Assembly: GCA_040882845.1 (NCBI GenBank)
Contig: JBBEAM010000016.1
Coordinates: 124,001-188,000, forward strand
Direction: 5' to 3'
Length of the DNA stretch: 64,000 nt
Origin: JBBEAM01 sp040882845
GTDB lineage: Bacteria > Pseudomonadota > Alphaproteobacteria > Kiloniellales > DSM-21159
Part shown: in pieces, positions 39,912-50,580 of the stretch
Numbering within the stretch: position 1 is the stretch's first letter
How the letters are laid out: the number at the start of each line of letters is the position of its first letter
The notes under the pieces: model-generated
What the model was told of the DNA's origin: nothing
What the model saw: only the letters and a program-made list of their open reading frames with translations
The model's database searches: none
Made by a program: the position numbers and the translations under genes

Positions 39912-41300
39912 ATGGAAGGCCTGCACGATCACTCCCAGCTGACGGGAATCGCCCTGGTGGCGCTGGCGGCGCTGGCCTGCGGCATGCTCATGAGCCGGCT
40001 GCGGCAGCCGCCGGTGGTCGGCTATATCCTGGCCGGGGTGATCCTCGGCCCCTCGGCGCTCGGCCTGGTCGAAAACCGCGAGGCGATCCAGCTGCTGGCC
40101 GAGCTCGGCGTGCTGATGCTGCTGTTCCTGATCGGCATGGAGCTGTCGCTGCGCGGCTTCAAGGAGGTCTGGAAGGTCGCGCTCGCCACCGTCGCGGCAC
40201 AGATCGCGGTCAGCGTAGCGGCGATGTTCGGCCTCTCGCTGCTGACCGGCTGGTCGCTGGAGTTCGCTATCCTGCTCGGCTTCGTGATCGCGCTGTCGAG
40301 CACCGCCGTGGCGATCAAGATGCTCGAGGAGATCGGCGAGCTGCGCACCCGAGTCGGGCAGATCACCGTTGGGGTGCTGATCGCCCAGGATCTCGCCGTG
40401 GTGCCGATGATGCTGATCGTCAGCGCCATGGGCCAGAACGCCAATGCCGCCCAGGAGGTCAACCCCTGGGAAGCCGGCGCCACGGTCGCGGTCTCGGTGG
40501 TCGTCCTGGTGGCCTTGATTCTCTATCTCAGCCGGCGCAAGCGGATCACCCTGCCCTTCGCCAACCTGGTCGGCAGCCATGCCGACCTGACGCCACTGGC
40601 CGGGCTCGCCTTCTGCTTCGGCGCGGCCACGCTCTCGGGTTTTCTCGGCCTGTCCCCGGCCTACGGCGCCTTCATTGCCGGCCTGGTGATCGGCAACTCG
40701 ACCGGCCGCGCGACCATGCTGCGTCACTCGGCGCCGATCCAGGCGGTGCTGCTGATGGTCTTCTTTCTCTCGATCGGCCTGCTGATGGATCTCGGCTTCA
40801 TCTGGGAGAATCTCTGGGCCGTGCTGTTCATCCTCTTCGTGGTGATGGGCCTGAAGACCCTGCTCAACGTCGGCGCCATCCGTTTTACCGGGGAGACCTG
40901 GCCGCGCGCCCTGATCGCCGGGGCCAGCCTGGCGCAGCTCGGCGAGTTCGCCTTCATCCTGGCCGCGGTCGGCGGTTCGGTCGGCATCGTCTCCCTGGAG
41001 GACAACCGTCTGATCGTCTCGATCACCGCGCTCACCCTGGTGATCGCGCCGCTCTGGCTCGAGGCGGCCCGGCGGCTGCATCGCATCGGCCTGCTCGGCA
41101 TCACCTCCTGGCGCGAGACCCTGCGCCTCGCCTTCGGCGTCGAATCCAAGAACTTCACCCGCTGGCGGACCCGCGCCGACCACACCATGGTGGAGATGGC
41201 GAGCAGCGCCACCCGCTGGGTCGGCGAGATCCGGCCGCGCAGCAACCGCGGCGCCGAACGGCCCGTCGACGAGGGGCGGCCGCCGCGCCGTAGATCCTGA
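39912..41300 (+). CDS. Monovalent cation:proton antiporter, CPA2 (Kef/Ybal-like)
   Basis: Membrane protein of 462 residues with about twelve helices. The typical segments are LRQPPVVGYILAGVILGPSA, LLFLIGMELSLRGF, IALSSTAVAIKMLEEIGELR and GVLIAQDLAVVPMMLIVSA, in which QD is the ion-binding pair. It ends in a short basic cytosolic tail and has no TrkA-N regulatory domain, unlike KefB/KefC. It probably exchanges potassium or sodium for protons. Its stop overlaps the rnhB start (TGATG). Confidence 0.88.
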   Translation: MEGLHDHSQLTGIALVALAALACGMLMSRLRQPPVVGYILAGVILGPSALGLVENREAIQLLAELGVLMLLFLIGMELSLRGFKEVWKVALATVAAQIAVSVAAMFGLSLLTGWSLEFAILLGFVIALSSTAVAIKMLEEIGELRTRVGQITVGVLIAQDLAVVPMMLIVSAMGQNANAAQEVNPWEAGATVAVSVVVLVALILYLSRRKRITLPFANLVGSHADLTPLAGLAFCFGAATLSGFLGLSPAYGAFIAGLVIGNSTGRATMLRHSAPIQAVLLMVFFLSIGLLMDLGFIWENLWAVLFILFVVMGLKTLLNVGAIRFTGETWPRALIAGASLAQLGEFAFILAAVGGSVGIVSLEDNRLIVSITALTLVIAPLWLEAARRLHRIGLLGITSWRETLRLAFGVESKNFTRWRTRADHTMVEMASSATRWVGEIRPRSNRGAERPVDEGRPPRRRS

Positions 41301-41923
41301 TGCTGGCCTTCGATTTTGAAACCGACAGCGGTGCCGGGGAAGGCCGGATCGTGCTCGGCGTCGACGAGGCCGGACGCGGCCCCCTGGCGGGGCCCGTGGT
41401 CGCCGCCGCCGTCTGGCTCGATCCGGAAAAGGCGCGCAGCGGCGCCTACCTCGGCGTGCGCGATTCCAAGCAGCTCTGCCAGGCCGAACGGCGGGAGCTT
41501 TTCGCCATACTGCGCGTCGAAGCCAAGGTTGCGGTCGGCGTCGCCGAGTCGAGCGAGATCGACAGCATCAACATCCTGCAGGCAAGCCTGCTGGCGATGC
41601 GGCGAGCGGTCGCGGGGCTCGGCCTCCAGGCGGCGTCGGCGCTGGTCGACGGCAACGTCGATCCCCGCCTCGACTGTCCGGTCCGCACGGTGGTCGGCGG
41701 CGACGGGCTCTGCCTGTCCATCGCCGCGGCCTCGATCGTCGCCAAGGAAACCCGCGACGCACTGATGGAGGAGCTTGCCGAGACCTTCCCCGGCTATGGC
41801 TGGGAGCGCAATCGCGGCTACGGGACGGCGGAGCACCAGGCGGCGATCCGCCGCCTGGGCGTTACACCCCAGCATCGCCGTTCTTTTAGACCTATACGTG
41901 AAGCGCTTGAGCTAAGCCTCTGA
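41300..41923 (+). CDS. rnhB: Ribonuclease HII
   Basis: Protein of 207 residues. The DEDD active site can be placed in LGVDEAGRGPLAGPVVAAAV (Asp, Glu), in SALVDGNVDPRLD (Asp) and in the later AASIVAKETRDALMEEL block. It removes ribonucleotides embedded in DNA, including single ones. It is coupled to the antiporter gene by a one-base overlap and is followed by ccrM, the usual neighbour in this class. Confidence 0.95.
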   Translation: MLAFDFETDSGAGEGRIVLGVDEAGRGPLAGPVVAAAVWLDPEKARSGAYLGVRDSKQLCQAERRELFAILRVEAKVAVGVAESSEIDSINILQASLLAMRRAVAGLGLQAASALVDGNVDPRLDCPVRTVVGGDGLCLSIAAASIVAKETRDALMEELAETFPGYGWERNRGYGTAEHQAAIRRLGVTPQHRRSFRPIREALELSL

Positions 41924-41975
41924 CTCCGAAAATAGAATCTCCGCAAAACCCTTGACGCCGATTCGCCGATGACTC
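41922..41975. promoter_or_regulatory. Cluster of four GANTC sites in the ccrM leader
   Basis: GACTC (41922-41926), GAATC (41935-41939), GATTC (41960-41964) and GACTC (41971-41975) lie within 54 bases just before ccrM; the first overlaps the rnhB stop codon. TTGACG at 41952-41957 is a possible -35. In Caulobacter the ccrM promoter also carries GANTC sites whose methylation state lowers transcription. Same use here is inferred. Confidence 0.65.
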
Positions 41976-42014
41976 AGGATGCCCGCTTTGCTGGCCGAGA
42001 GGGGAGGACGCGCT

Positions 42015-43139
42015 ATGCAGGGGAAGCGCGTGCCGGAGAAGGATTACGTCAGGGTCGGGGACTGTGTCGAACTGATGCGCGCGCTGCCCAAGGGCAGCGT
42101 CGACATGGTTTTCGCCGACCCGCCCTATAACCTGCAACTCAGCGGCGAGCTGACCCGGCCGAACAACTCGCGGGTCGACGGCGTGGACGACGCCTGGGAC
42201 AAGTTCGACTCCCTGGCGGTCTACGACGCCTTCACCCGCGACTGGATGACGGCGGCGCGCGACGTGCTGCAGCCCGACGGCTCGCTCTGGGTGATCGGCA
42301 GCTACCACAACATCTTCCGGGTCGGCGCGATCCTTCAGGATCTCGGCTTCTGGATTCTCAACGACGTGGTCTGGCGCAAGTCCAACCCGATGCCGAACTT
42401 CCGCGGGCGGCGCTTCACCAACGCCCACGAGACCCTGATCTGGGCGGCCAAGTCGCAGGACTCCAAGTACACCTTCAACTACGACTCCATGAAGGCGCTG
42501 AACGACGACCTGCAGATGCGCAGCGACTGGCTGTTCCCGATCTGCGGCGGCGGCGAGCGGCTGCGCGACGCCGAGGGCAAGAAGCTGCATTCGACGCAGA
42601 AGCCCGAGGCGCTGCTGCACCGGGTGATCCTCGCCTCCAGCAAGCCGGGCCAGACCGTGCTCGACCCTTTCCTCGGCAGCGGCACCACCGCCGCCGTCGC
42701 CAAGCGGCTGCGCCGCCACTACATCGGCTTCGACCGGGAAGAGGGCTATGCGCGCGCCGCCGAGGCGCGGATCGCCGCTGTCGAAGCGGTCGAGGATCTC
42801 TCCCTGGTCGACCTGCCGGGCAAGCGCGAGCAGCCGCGGGTGCCCTTCGGCTCGCTGGTCGAGCGCGGCCTGCTCAGCGCCGGGGCCAAGCTCTATGGGC
42901 CCGGGCGGCGGGTCACGGCGACGGTGCGGGCCGACGGCAGCCTGGTCGCCTCCAACCATCTCGGCGACCACCAGGGCTCGATCCACAAGGTCGGGGCCGC
43001 GGTGCAGGGCGCGCCGAGCTGCAACGGCTGGCAGTTCTGGAGCTACAGCGACGGCGGCAAGCTGGTGCCGATCGACATCCTGCGCCAGAAACTGCGCGCG
43101 GAAATGGCCGAGCGCGGGCCGCAGGCGGGCGGCGCTTAA
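42015..43139 (+). CDS. ccrM: GANTC-specific adenine DNA methyltransferase
   Basis: Protein of 374 residues in the beta class of N6-adenine methyltransferases: catalytic VFADPPYNLQLSGEL (DPPY), then SGTTAAVAKRLRR near GSGTTA (SAM-binding FxGxG type TVLDPFLGSGTTAA). The C-terminal RAMA-type domain (SNHLGDHQGSIHKVG, NGWQFWSYSDGGKLVPID) is typical of CcrM. It methylates adenine in GANTC late in the cell cycle. ATG 42015 is preferred because GGGGAGG lies upstream; 41979 is an alternative. Its stop overlaps the convergent histidine kinase stop. Confidence 0.94.
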   Translation: MQGKRVPEKDYVRVGDCVELMRALPKGSVDMVFADPPYNLQLSGELTRPNNSRVDGVDDAWDKFDSLAVYDAFTRDWMTAARDVLQPDGSLWVIGSYHNIFRVGAILQDLGFWILNDVVWRKSNPMPNFRGRRFTNAHETLIWAAKSQDSKYTFNYDSMKALNDDLQMRSDWLFPICGGGERLRDAEGKKLHSTQKPEALLHRVILASSKPGQTVLDPFLGSGTTAAVAKRLRRHYIGFDREEGYARAAEARIAAVEAVEDLSLVDLPGKREQPRVPFGSLVERGLLSAGAKLYGPGRRVTATVRADGSLVASNHLGDHQGSIHKVGAAVQGAPSCNGWQFWSYSDGGKLVPIDILRQKLRAEMAERGPQAGGA

Positions 43140-44238
43140 GCCAAGGTTCCACCCGACTCCGAAGCCGGCGAGCGCCGGGGGAAATCGAGCAGCACCCGCG
43201 TGCCACCCTCCTGCGGGCTCTCGATCGCCATGCTGCCGCCGTGCAGCTCCATCAGCCCCTTGACCAGGGTCAGGCCCAAGCCGGTGCCGCCGGGGCTGAT
43301 GCTGGCGCCCTCGATCCTCTCGAAGGGCTGGATCACCCGCTCGATCTCGGCCGGATCGATGCCGATGCCGTTGTCGCGGACCTCGAGCCGCCAGCCCTGG
43401 CCCTGGACCTGCGCGAGGACCTCGACGCTGCCGCCTTCGGGCGTGTAGCGCAGGGCATTGCTCAGCAGGTTGAGCAGGATCTGCAGCAGGGCGCGGCGGT
43501 CGGCGCAGGCCCAGGTCGCCTCCTCGGCGATCTGCCGGGTCAACGCGATGGCGTGTTCCTCGAAGCGGGGCCGCAGCAGGCGGATGGCGTCTTCGAAGAC
43601 CTCCGGAAGGTGGATCGCCTCCTGCACCACGGTCAGCTTGCCGGCCTCGATCCTGGAGAGATCCAGGATGTCGTTGACCAGGGATAGGAGATGATGTCCG
43701 GCGGTGTGGATATCCTCGATATAGCCGCTGTAGCGGCGGTTGCCGATCGGCCCCTGCTGCTCCGTCAGCATGATTTCCGAAAAGCCGATGATCGCGTTGA
43801 GCGGGGTGCGCAGCTCGTGGCTCATGCTGGCGAGAAACAGCGACTTGGCCTGCGCCGCTTCCTCCGAAGCGAGGCGGGCCAGCTGCAGCTTCTCCGACAC
43901 CGCTTGGATTTCGCCAAGATGGCGCCGCAGCTCGGCTTGCTTGTCCGCCAGTTCGCGCCGCAGGAAAACCTGCCTGCGGATCGCCACAGCGCACGCCAAG
44001 AACATCGGCGGCGCGGTGACCGCCGGCGCCACAAGCGGAAGAACCATGGCCATCGGCCGGGAAAAGAACTCCGGCGCCACCAAGGCGTAGAGCGCGTAGC
44101 AAAAAGCGGCCGCGGCCAGGATCGCCAGCAGGGTCGCGCAGAACACCGCCAAGGCGATCGGCTGCGTGGCGATCGCTTCCGACAGCACGGTCAGCCGCGA
44201 CTGTGGCGGCATGGACTTCGGCTGCATGCTGCGCCTGC

Positions 44239-44242
<4 letters not shown>
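43136..44242 (-). CDS. Membrane sensor histidine kinase without response regulator
   Basis: Protein of 368 residues. Two membrane helices (about 28-50 and 60-85) enclose a short periplasmic loop. A coiled-coil linker is followed by the H-box MSHELRTPLNAIIGFSEIML, N-box LLNLLSNALRYTPEG, G1 DNGIGIDPAEI and G2 GTGLGLTLVKG. It resembles the PleC/DivJ class of cell-cycle kinases by sequence type. No response regulator is adjacent. The start overlaps the mutY stop by four bases. Confidence 0.9.
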
Positions 44243-45399
<1,157 letters not shown>

Positions 45400-45475
45400 C
45401 GCTCCTTCTATACTGCCTTTGCCCGCCCGGCCTAAGAGCAAACTTCCGGCGGGCGCCATCGCAAAGGGAGCCGTC

Positions 45476-45991
45476 ATGGCGGAGAAAATCAGCGGAGCCC
45501 AGAGACGCGATCCCGGCCTGCGGGCGCTGTCCGGCAAGCTTTCCGGCCTGACCGAACCGCTGCTGCGCGGGCGCAGCAGGGCCGAGGCGAGCCTGCTGCA
45601 GGACTGGGCGCGGATCGCCGGCGCCGAGCTGGCGGCGGTCTCGCGGGTCGCCCGCCTGACGTTCCCCAAGCAGGGGGAACGGCGCAACGCGCGCCTGACC
45701 CTGGACTGCGAGCCCGGCGCCGCGCTCGATCTGCAGCATGCGACGCCGCAGATCGTCGAGCGGGTCAACGGCTACTTCGGCTTCGCGCTGATCGCCGAGA
45801 TCGCCCTGCGCCAGCGCCATCTGCCCCGCGCCGAGCAACCGCGGCGCACAAAGCGCGCGCCGCCGCCCGACCCTGAAGCCCTGGCCCGCGCCCAGGCCTT
45901 GACCTCGGAGATCGAGGATGCGGAGCTGCGCGCCGCCATGGCCCGCCTGGCGGCGGCGGTTTCCGCCCCGCGCGGCGGCCACCAGGACTAG
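45476..45991 (+). CDS. DUF721 / DciA-like protein
   Basis: Protein of 171 residues. The DUF721 core (LLQDWARIAGAELAAVSRVA, then LDLQHATPQIVERVNGYFGF) resembles the KH-like domain of DciA, the bacterial helicase operator that helps load DnaB. The C-terminal part is Pro/Arg-rich (RRTKRAPPPDPEAL) and helical. Whether it performs DnaB loading here is inferred from family. AAAGGGAG precedes ATG 45476. Confidence 0.8.
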   Translation: MAEKISGAQRRDPGLRALSGKLSGLTEPLLRGRSRAEASLLQDWARIAGAELAAVSRVARLTFPKQGERRNARLTLDCEPGAALDLQHATPQIVERVNGYFGFALIAEIALRQRHLPRAEQPRRTKRAPPPDPEALARAQALTSEIEDAELRAAMARLAAAVSAPRGGHQD

Positions 45992-46136
45992 CCGGGGCGG
46001 CGCAACGGCGCAGGCTGCCGGGACTTGCCGCAATCACGCCCTAAACCCGTGCTTTCAATGGCTGCTTCTGTGGATATCTCCATGCTTGTGGAATCCCCAG
46101 GCTGAGATTAGCCTCACAATATCTAGTAGGTGTGAC

Positions 46137-46799
46137 ATGAACCGTAGGTACATTCTGTTATCCGGCGCTGCCGCCGCCCTGACTCTCGCCACGGCCCCCT
46201 GGGCCCTGAAAGGCGGGATTCCGGCCGCCTTGGCCCAGGAACTCTCGGCCAAGGTGCTGGAGATCGACGCCGAGGACCGGGTGCTCGGCGAGCCCGACGC
46301 GCCGGTGACGATCATCGAGTACGCCTCGACCACCTGCGGGCACTGCGCCAGCTTCCACAAGGATGTGCTGCCCACCGTCAAGCAGGACTGGATCGAGGAG
46401 GGCCGCGCCAAGCTGGTGCTGCGCCACTTCGTGCTCAACCAGCTCGACCTGCGCGCCTCGATGGTGGCGCGCTGCATGGAAGGGCCGCGCTACTTCGGCT
46501 TCATGGACGCCCTGTTCCGCAGCCAGAGCGACTGGGCGGTCAGCGATGGCGAAAAGGCCCTGTCCACGCTGCAGCGCCTGGCCAGCACCGCCGGCATGGA
46601 TTCCAGCCGCTTCGAGAGCTGCATCACCGACGAGGCCGCCGCCAACGTCATCCTCGAGAAGATGGCCGCGGCGCGCGACGCCTACGACATCTCATCGACT
46701 CCGTCCTTCCTGATCAACGGTCAGAAAGTCAGCGGCGTGCTGCCGCTGGACGAGTTCATCGAGGTTCTGAAAACCGCCGAGCAGGCCGCGAGCGGCTAG
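46137..46799 (+). CDS. Periplasmic DsbA-family thiol:disulfide oxidoreductase
   Basis: Protein of 220 residues with a signal peptide (basic MNRRYILLSGAAAALTLATA, processed near ALAQE). The thioredoxin-like active site is STTCGHCASFHKD (CGHC), and the cis-Pro loop is ISSTPSFLINGQKV. It oxidises or isomerises cysteines in exported proteins. Together with the DsbD-like protein at 57875 it suggests a redox network in the periplasm. Followed by smc after 26 bases. Confidence 0.92.
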   Translation: MNRRYILLSGAAAALTLATAPWALKGGIPAALAQELSAKVLEIDAEDRVLGEPDAPVTIIEYASTTCGHCASFHKDVLPTVKQDWIEEGRAKLVLRHFVLNQLDLRASMVARCMEGPRYFGFMDALFRSQSDWAVSDGEKALSTLQRLASTAGMDSSRFESCITDEAAANVILEKMAAARDAYDISSTPSFLINGQKVSGVLPLDEFIEVLKTAEQAASG

Positions 46800-46825
46800 C
46801 GCAAAACTGGGGGAACAGGGGCAGC

Positions 46826-49800
46826 GTGGTTGAATTCACGAAACTTCGTTTAAGCGGCTTCAAGTCCTTCGTCGATCCGACGGAGTTGACCATCGAACGC
46901 GGCGTGACCGGCATCGTCGGGCCGAACGGCTGCGGCAAGTCCAATCTGGTGGAAGCGCTGCGCTGGGCGATGGGCGAGAACTCCGCAAAGCGGATGCGCG
47001 GCAGCGAGATGGACGATGTGATCTTCGCCGGCAGCTCCAACCGCCCCTCGCGCAATCTGGCCGAGGTGCAGATCCACCTGGACAACGCCGACCGCTCTGC
47101 GCCGGCGCAGTTCAACGACCAGCCGGAGCTCGAGGTGGTGCGCCGGATCGAACGCGAGAAGGGCTCCGACTACAAGGTCAACGGCAAGAACGTACGCGCC
47201 CGCGACGTGCAGCTGCTGTTCGCCGATTCGGCGACCGGCGCCCACTCGCCGGCGATCGTCAGCCAGGGCCGGATCGGCGCGGTGATCAACGCCAAGCCGG
47301 CCGACCGCCGGTCCCTGCTGGAGGAAGCCGCCGGGATCAGCGGCCTGCATTCGCGCCGCCACGAGGCGGAGCTGCGGCTGCGTGCCGCCGAAACCAACCT
47401 GGAGCGCCTCGACGACGTCGTCGGCACCCTGGAGAGCCAGCTCGCCGGGCTCAAAAAGCAGGCCCGCCAGGCAACCCGCTACCGCAACATCGCCGGCCAC
47501 CTGCGGCGCAACGAAGCCATTCTCCTGCACATCGACCGGCAGGCCGCGAGCGCCCAGCTCGGCCGCTGCCGCGAAGTCCTGCAGACCGCCGAGGCCGCGG
47601 TCGCCGAGCTGACCCAGCGCGCCGCCGCGGCGACCACCGCCCAGGCCGAGGCCGCCGAGGGGCTGCCGCAGCTGCGCCAGTGCGAGGCCGAGGCCGCCGC
47701 CGCGCTGCAGCGCCTGGTCGTCGAGCGCGACGGCCTGAACCGCGAGGAGCAACAGCTTGCCGAGGCGCGGCAGAACGCCGGCGCCCGGCTGGAACAGATC
47801 GAGGGCGACCTGAAGCGCGCCGCCGCGCTCGGCGAGGACGCCGAGAAGGCCCTGGCCGAACTGGCCGGGGAGCAGTCCCGTCTCGCCACCGAGCAGGACG
47901 GCGAGGCCGAACGCCGCGAGGCCGCCGCCACGGCCCGCGACTCCGCCGCCGAGACGCTGCGCGCGGAAGAGGAGGCCTACGCCGCCCTGGCCGAGCGGGT
48001 TGCCGCCGGCGAAGCCCGCGCCAGCGCCCTGGAAAGCCGCGGCGCCGAGCTGCGCCAGCGGCTGCAGCGCCTGGAAGAGCGCCTCGCCCAGGTCAAGGCG
48101 GAGCGCGCCGGGCTGGAAAGTCGCGATTCCCGCGGCGCCGAGCTCGAGGCCGCCGAGAGCGAAGCGAACGAGGCCGAGCGGGCGCTGGACTCGGCGCGCA
48201 GCCAGGCCGAGACCGCCGAGCGGTCCCTGATCGAGTCCAGGGAACGCGAGGCCGAGGCCCGCGACGCCCAGCAAACGGCGAAGGGCGGCCATGGCCGCCT
48301 GGAAGCCGAGGCCGCCGCCCTCTCCACGGTGCTGGAAACCGGCGAGAGCGACATCTGGCCGCCGATGGTCGATGCCGTCACCGTCGCCGCCGGCTACGAG
48401 CCGGCCCTGGGCGCCGCGCTGGGCGACGACCTGACCGCGCCCGCCGACGAGGCCGCGCCGGTGCACTGGGAGAGCCTGCCGCCCTTCTCGGCGCCGCCGG
48501 CCCTGCCCGCCGGGGCCGAGCCGCTGGGCAGCTTCGTCAAGGGGCCGCAGGCCCTTGCCCGCCGCCTCTCCCAGGTCGGCGTGGTGGCCGATGCCGCCAC
48601 CGGCGCCCGGCTGATCTCCGAACTGACCCCTGGGCAGCGGCTGGTCACCAAGGACGGCGCGCTGTGGCGCTGGGACGGGCTGACCGCCAAGGCCGACGCC
48701 CCGACCTCCGCGGCGCAGCGCCTGGCGCAGCGCAACCGTCTGGAAGCGCTCAAGGGCCTGATCGCCGAGGCCGAGAGCGAACTGCAAAAACGCGATGCCG
48801 CCCTGGCCGCGGCGCGCGAGCGCAGCAAGGCCGCGGCAGTCGGCGAACGCGGCGCCCGTGAGGCGCAGCGCGCCGCCTATGCCCGCCTGGCCAAAGCCAA
48901 GGAGAGCCTCAGCCAGATCCGTCAGGAGGTCTCCGCCGCATCCAGCCGCATCCAGGCGCTGGGCGATTCCCTCGGCTCCATCGAGAACGATCTGAAGGAC
49001 GCCCGGGATGCCCTGGACGAAGCCGAGGCGGAGCGCGCCGCCCTGCCCGACCTCGAATCCGCGCGCCGCGAGCGCGACTCGCGCCGCGAAGCGCTGGGCG
49101 AGGCGCGCAGCCAGCTTAACCAGGCCGAGGCCGAGCTGCAGCGCAACGCCCGCGAGACCGAGGCGCGGCAGAGCCGCCTCGCCGCCATCGGCCGCGAAAG
49201 CGGGTCCTGGCAGCGCCGCCGCGACGAAACCAGGCAGCACGCCGGCGAGCTGGAGCAGCGCCGCGAGCGGCTGAGCGCGGAGATCGCCGCGCTCGACAGC
49301 CGGCCGGCGGACATCGCCGAGCGCCGCGAGGCCCTGGCCGGCCGGATCGAAACCGCCGAGACCGCCCGCAAGAGCGCCGCAGATGCCCTGAGCGCAGGCG
49401 AAAGCCGCCGCGCCGCCGCCGACAAGGACCTGAAGGCCGCCGAAAGCGATCTCGCCGCCGCGCGCGAGGAGCGGGTGCGCGCCGAGGCCGCGGTGCAGCA
49501 GGGCGAGCAGAGCCTGGAAAGCCTGGCCCAGCGCATCGCCGAGAAGCTGGAATGCGCGCCGGAGCAGCTGCTCGAGATCGCCGAGCTGACTCCTGAAGAC
49601 GCGCTGCCGCCGCGCGGCGAGGTCGAGGGCAAGCTGCAGCGGCTGATTCGCGAGCGCGACAACATCGGCCCAGTCAACCTGCGCGCCGAGACCGAGGCAC
49701 AGGAGCTGGAAGAGCAGATCGCCGGGATGCAACACGAACGCGCCGACCTGGTCGCCGCCATCGCCCGGCTGCGCAGCGGCATCTCCAGCCTCAACCGCGA

Positions 49801-50290
49801 GGGACGGGAGCGTTTGCTGGCCGCCTTCGAGACCGTCAACAGCCATTTCTCGGAGCTGTTCATCCGGCTGTTCGGCGGCGGCCGCGCGCACCTCAAGTTG
49901 ACCGAATCCGACGACCCTCTGGACGCCGGACTGGAGATCATGGCCAGCCCGCCGGGCAAACGCCTGCAGGTGATGTCGCTGCTGTCCGGCGGCGAGCAGG
50001 CCCTGACCGCCATGGCCCTGCTGTTCGCCGTCTTCCTGACCAATCCGGCGCCGATCTGCGTGCTGGACGAGGTCGACGCGCCGCTCGACGACAGCAACGT
50101 CGACCGCTTCTGCTCTCTGGTCGAGGAGATGGCGCAGTCGCTGAAGACCCGATTCCTGATCATCACCCATCACCGCCTGACCATGGCCCGGGTCGACCGC
50201 CTCTACGGCGTGACCATGGGCGAGCGCGGCGTCTCGCAGCTGGTGTCCGTGGATCTGGAGGGCGCCGACGCGCTGCGCGAGAGCGCCTAG
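46826..50290 (+). CDS. smc: Chromosome segregation protein SMC
   Basis: Protein of 1154 residues. The N-terminal ATPase half has Walker A VGPNGCGKSNLVEALRWAMG and the C-terminal half has the signature LLSGGEQALTAMALLFAVF with Walker B ICVLDEVDAPLDDSNVDRF. Between them lie two long coiled coils (very Glu/Ala/Arg-rich) around a hinge at about 510-660 (PPMVDAVTVAAGYEPALGAA). It forms loops in the chromosome as condensin with ScpA and ScpB. Start at GTG 46826 with AGGGG upstream. Confidence 0.96.
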   Translation: MVEFTKLRLSGFKSFVDPTELTIERGVTGIVGPNGCGKSNLVEALRWAMGENSAKRMRGSEMDDVIFAGSSNRPSRNLAEVQIHLDNADRSAPAQFNDQPELEVVRRIEREKGSDYKVNGKNVRARDVQLLFADSATGAHSPAIVSQGRIGAVINAKPADRRSLLEEAAGISGLHSRRHEAELRLRAAETNLERLDDVVGTLESQLAGLKKQARQATRYRNIAGHLRRNEAILLHIDRQAASAQLGRCREVLQTAEAAVAELTQRAAAATTAQAEAAEGLPQLRQCEAEAAAALQRLVVERDGLNREEQQLAEARQNAGARLEQIEGDLKRAAALGEDAEKALAELAGEQSRLATEQDGEAERREAAATARDSAAETLRAEEEAYAALAERVAAGEARASALESRGAELRQRLQRLEERLAQVKAERAGLESRDSRGAELEAAESEANEAERALDSARSQAETAERSLIESREREAEARDAQQTAKGGHGRLEAEAAALSTVLETGESDIWPPMVDAVTVAAGYEPALGAALGDDLTAPADEAAPVHWESLPPFSAPPALPAGAEPLGSFVKGPQALARRLSQVGVVADAATGARLISELTPGQRLVTKDGALWRWDGLTAKADAPTSAAQRLAQRNRLEALKGLIAEAESELQKRDAALAAARERSKAAAVGERGAREAQRAAYARLAKAKESLSQIRQEVSAASSRIQALGDSLGSIENDLKDARDALDEAEAERAALPDLESARRERDSRREALGEARSQLNQAEAELQRNARETEARQSRLAAIGRESGSWQRRRDETRQHAGELEQRRERLSAEIAALDSRPADIAERREALAGRIETAETARKSAADALSAGESRRAAADKDLKAAESDLAAAREERVRAEAAVQQGEQSLESLAQRIAEKLECAPEQLLEIAELTPEDALPPRGEVEGKLQRLIRERDNIGPVNLRAETEAQELEEQIAGMQHERADLVAAIARLRSGISSLNREGRERLLAAFETVNSHFSELFIRLFGGGRAHLKLTESDDPLDAGLEIMASPPGKRLQVMSLLSGGEQALTAMALLFAVFLTNPAPICVLDEVDAPLDDSNVDRFCSLVEEMAQSLKTRFLIITHHRLTMARVDRLYGVTMGERGVSQLVSVDLEGADALRESA

Positions 50291-50291
50291 C

Positions 50292-50308
50292 GCCGGAGCG
50301 CCGGCTTT
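50292..50308 (+). terminator. Weak hairpin after smc
   Basis: GCCGG and CCGGC form a 5-base stem with an AGCG loop just after the stop, followed by only three T. It may be a weak terminator. Confidence 0.3.
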
Positions 50309-50388
50309 CGATGCGTTCCGGATCGGGCGGCTTCGACGGTCCCTTCGGCGGCGCTGCGAAAACGGCCTGAATGGGCCTGCTCGGAAAA

Positions 50389-50417
50389 GATATTATGCTT
50401 TAATATCAATAGCATAA
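50389..50417. repeat. Nested AT-rich palindromes before the ATP synthase operon
   Basis: GATATTA / TAATATC (50389-50407, 5-base loop) overlaps TTATGCT / AGCATAA (50393-50417, 11-base loop). Both lie in an AT-rich island of an otherwise GC-rich region, upstream of the atp promoter. Could be a binding site of a regulator; unknown. Confidence 0.45.
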
Positions 50418-50446
50418 CCCCATTCCCAGGGCCCCGGGATTCCGCC

Positions 50447-50476
50447 TTGACAGTCACTCAGGGCTGCCCGTATGGT
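50447..50476 (+). promoter_or_regulatory. F0 operon promoter
   Basis: TTGACA (50447-50452), 18-base spacer, TATGGT (50471-50476). It lies about 105 bases before atpI. Good match to the sigma-70 consensus. Confidence 0.68.
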
Positions 50477-50580
50477 TCGCCCGCTTTGCGGGGCCTTGCG
50501 GCGGTCGGACTCCGTTGCCGTAGCGCATCGTAACAAGCTGCGAACCTCCCATGAGGCGCGCCAGCGAGCGGGGGCGAGCG

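Noticed and set aside
46850..50173. Very long open frame antisense to smc
   Set aside because: It mirrors the coding strand: GC-rich third positions keep the antisense frame free of stops. Its translation is Gly/Ala/Leu/Gln-rich with no family motif, while smc is certain.
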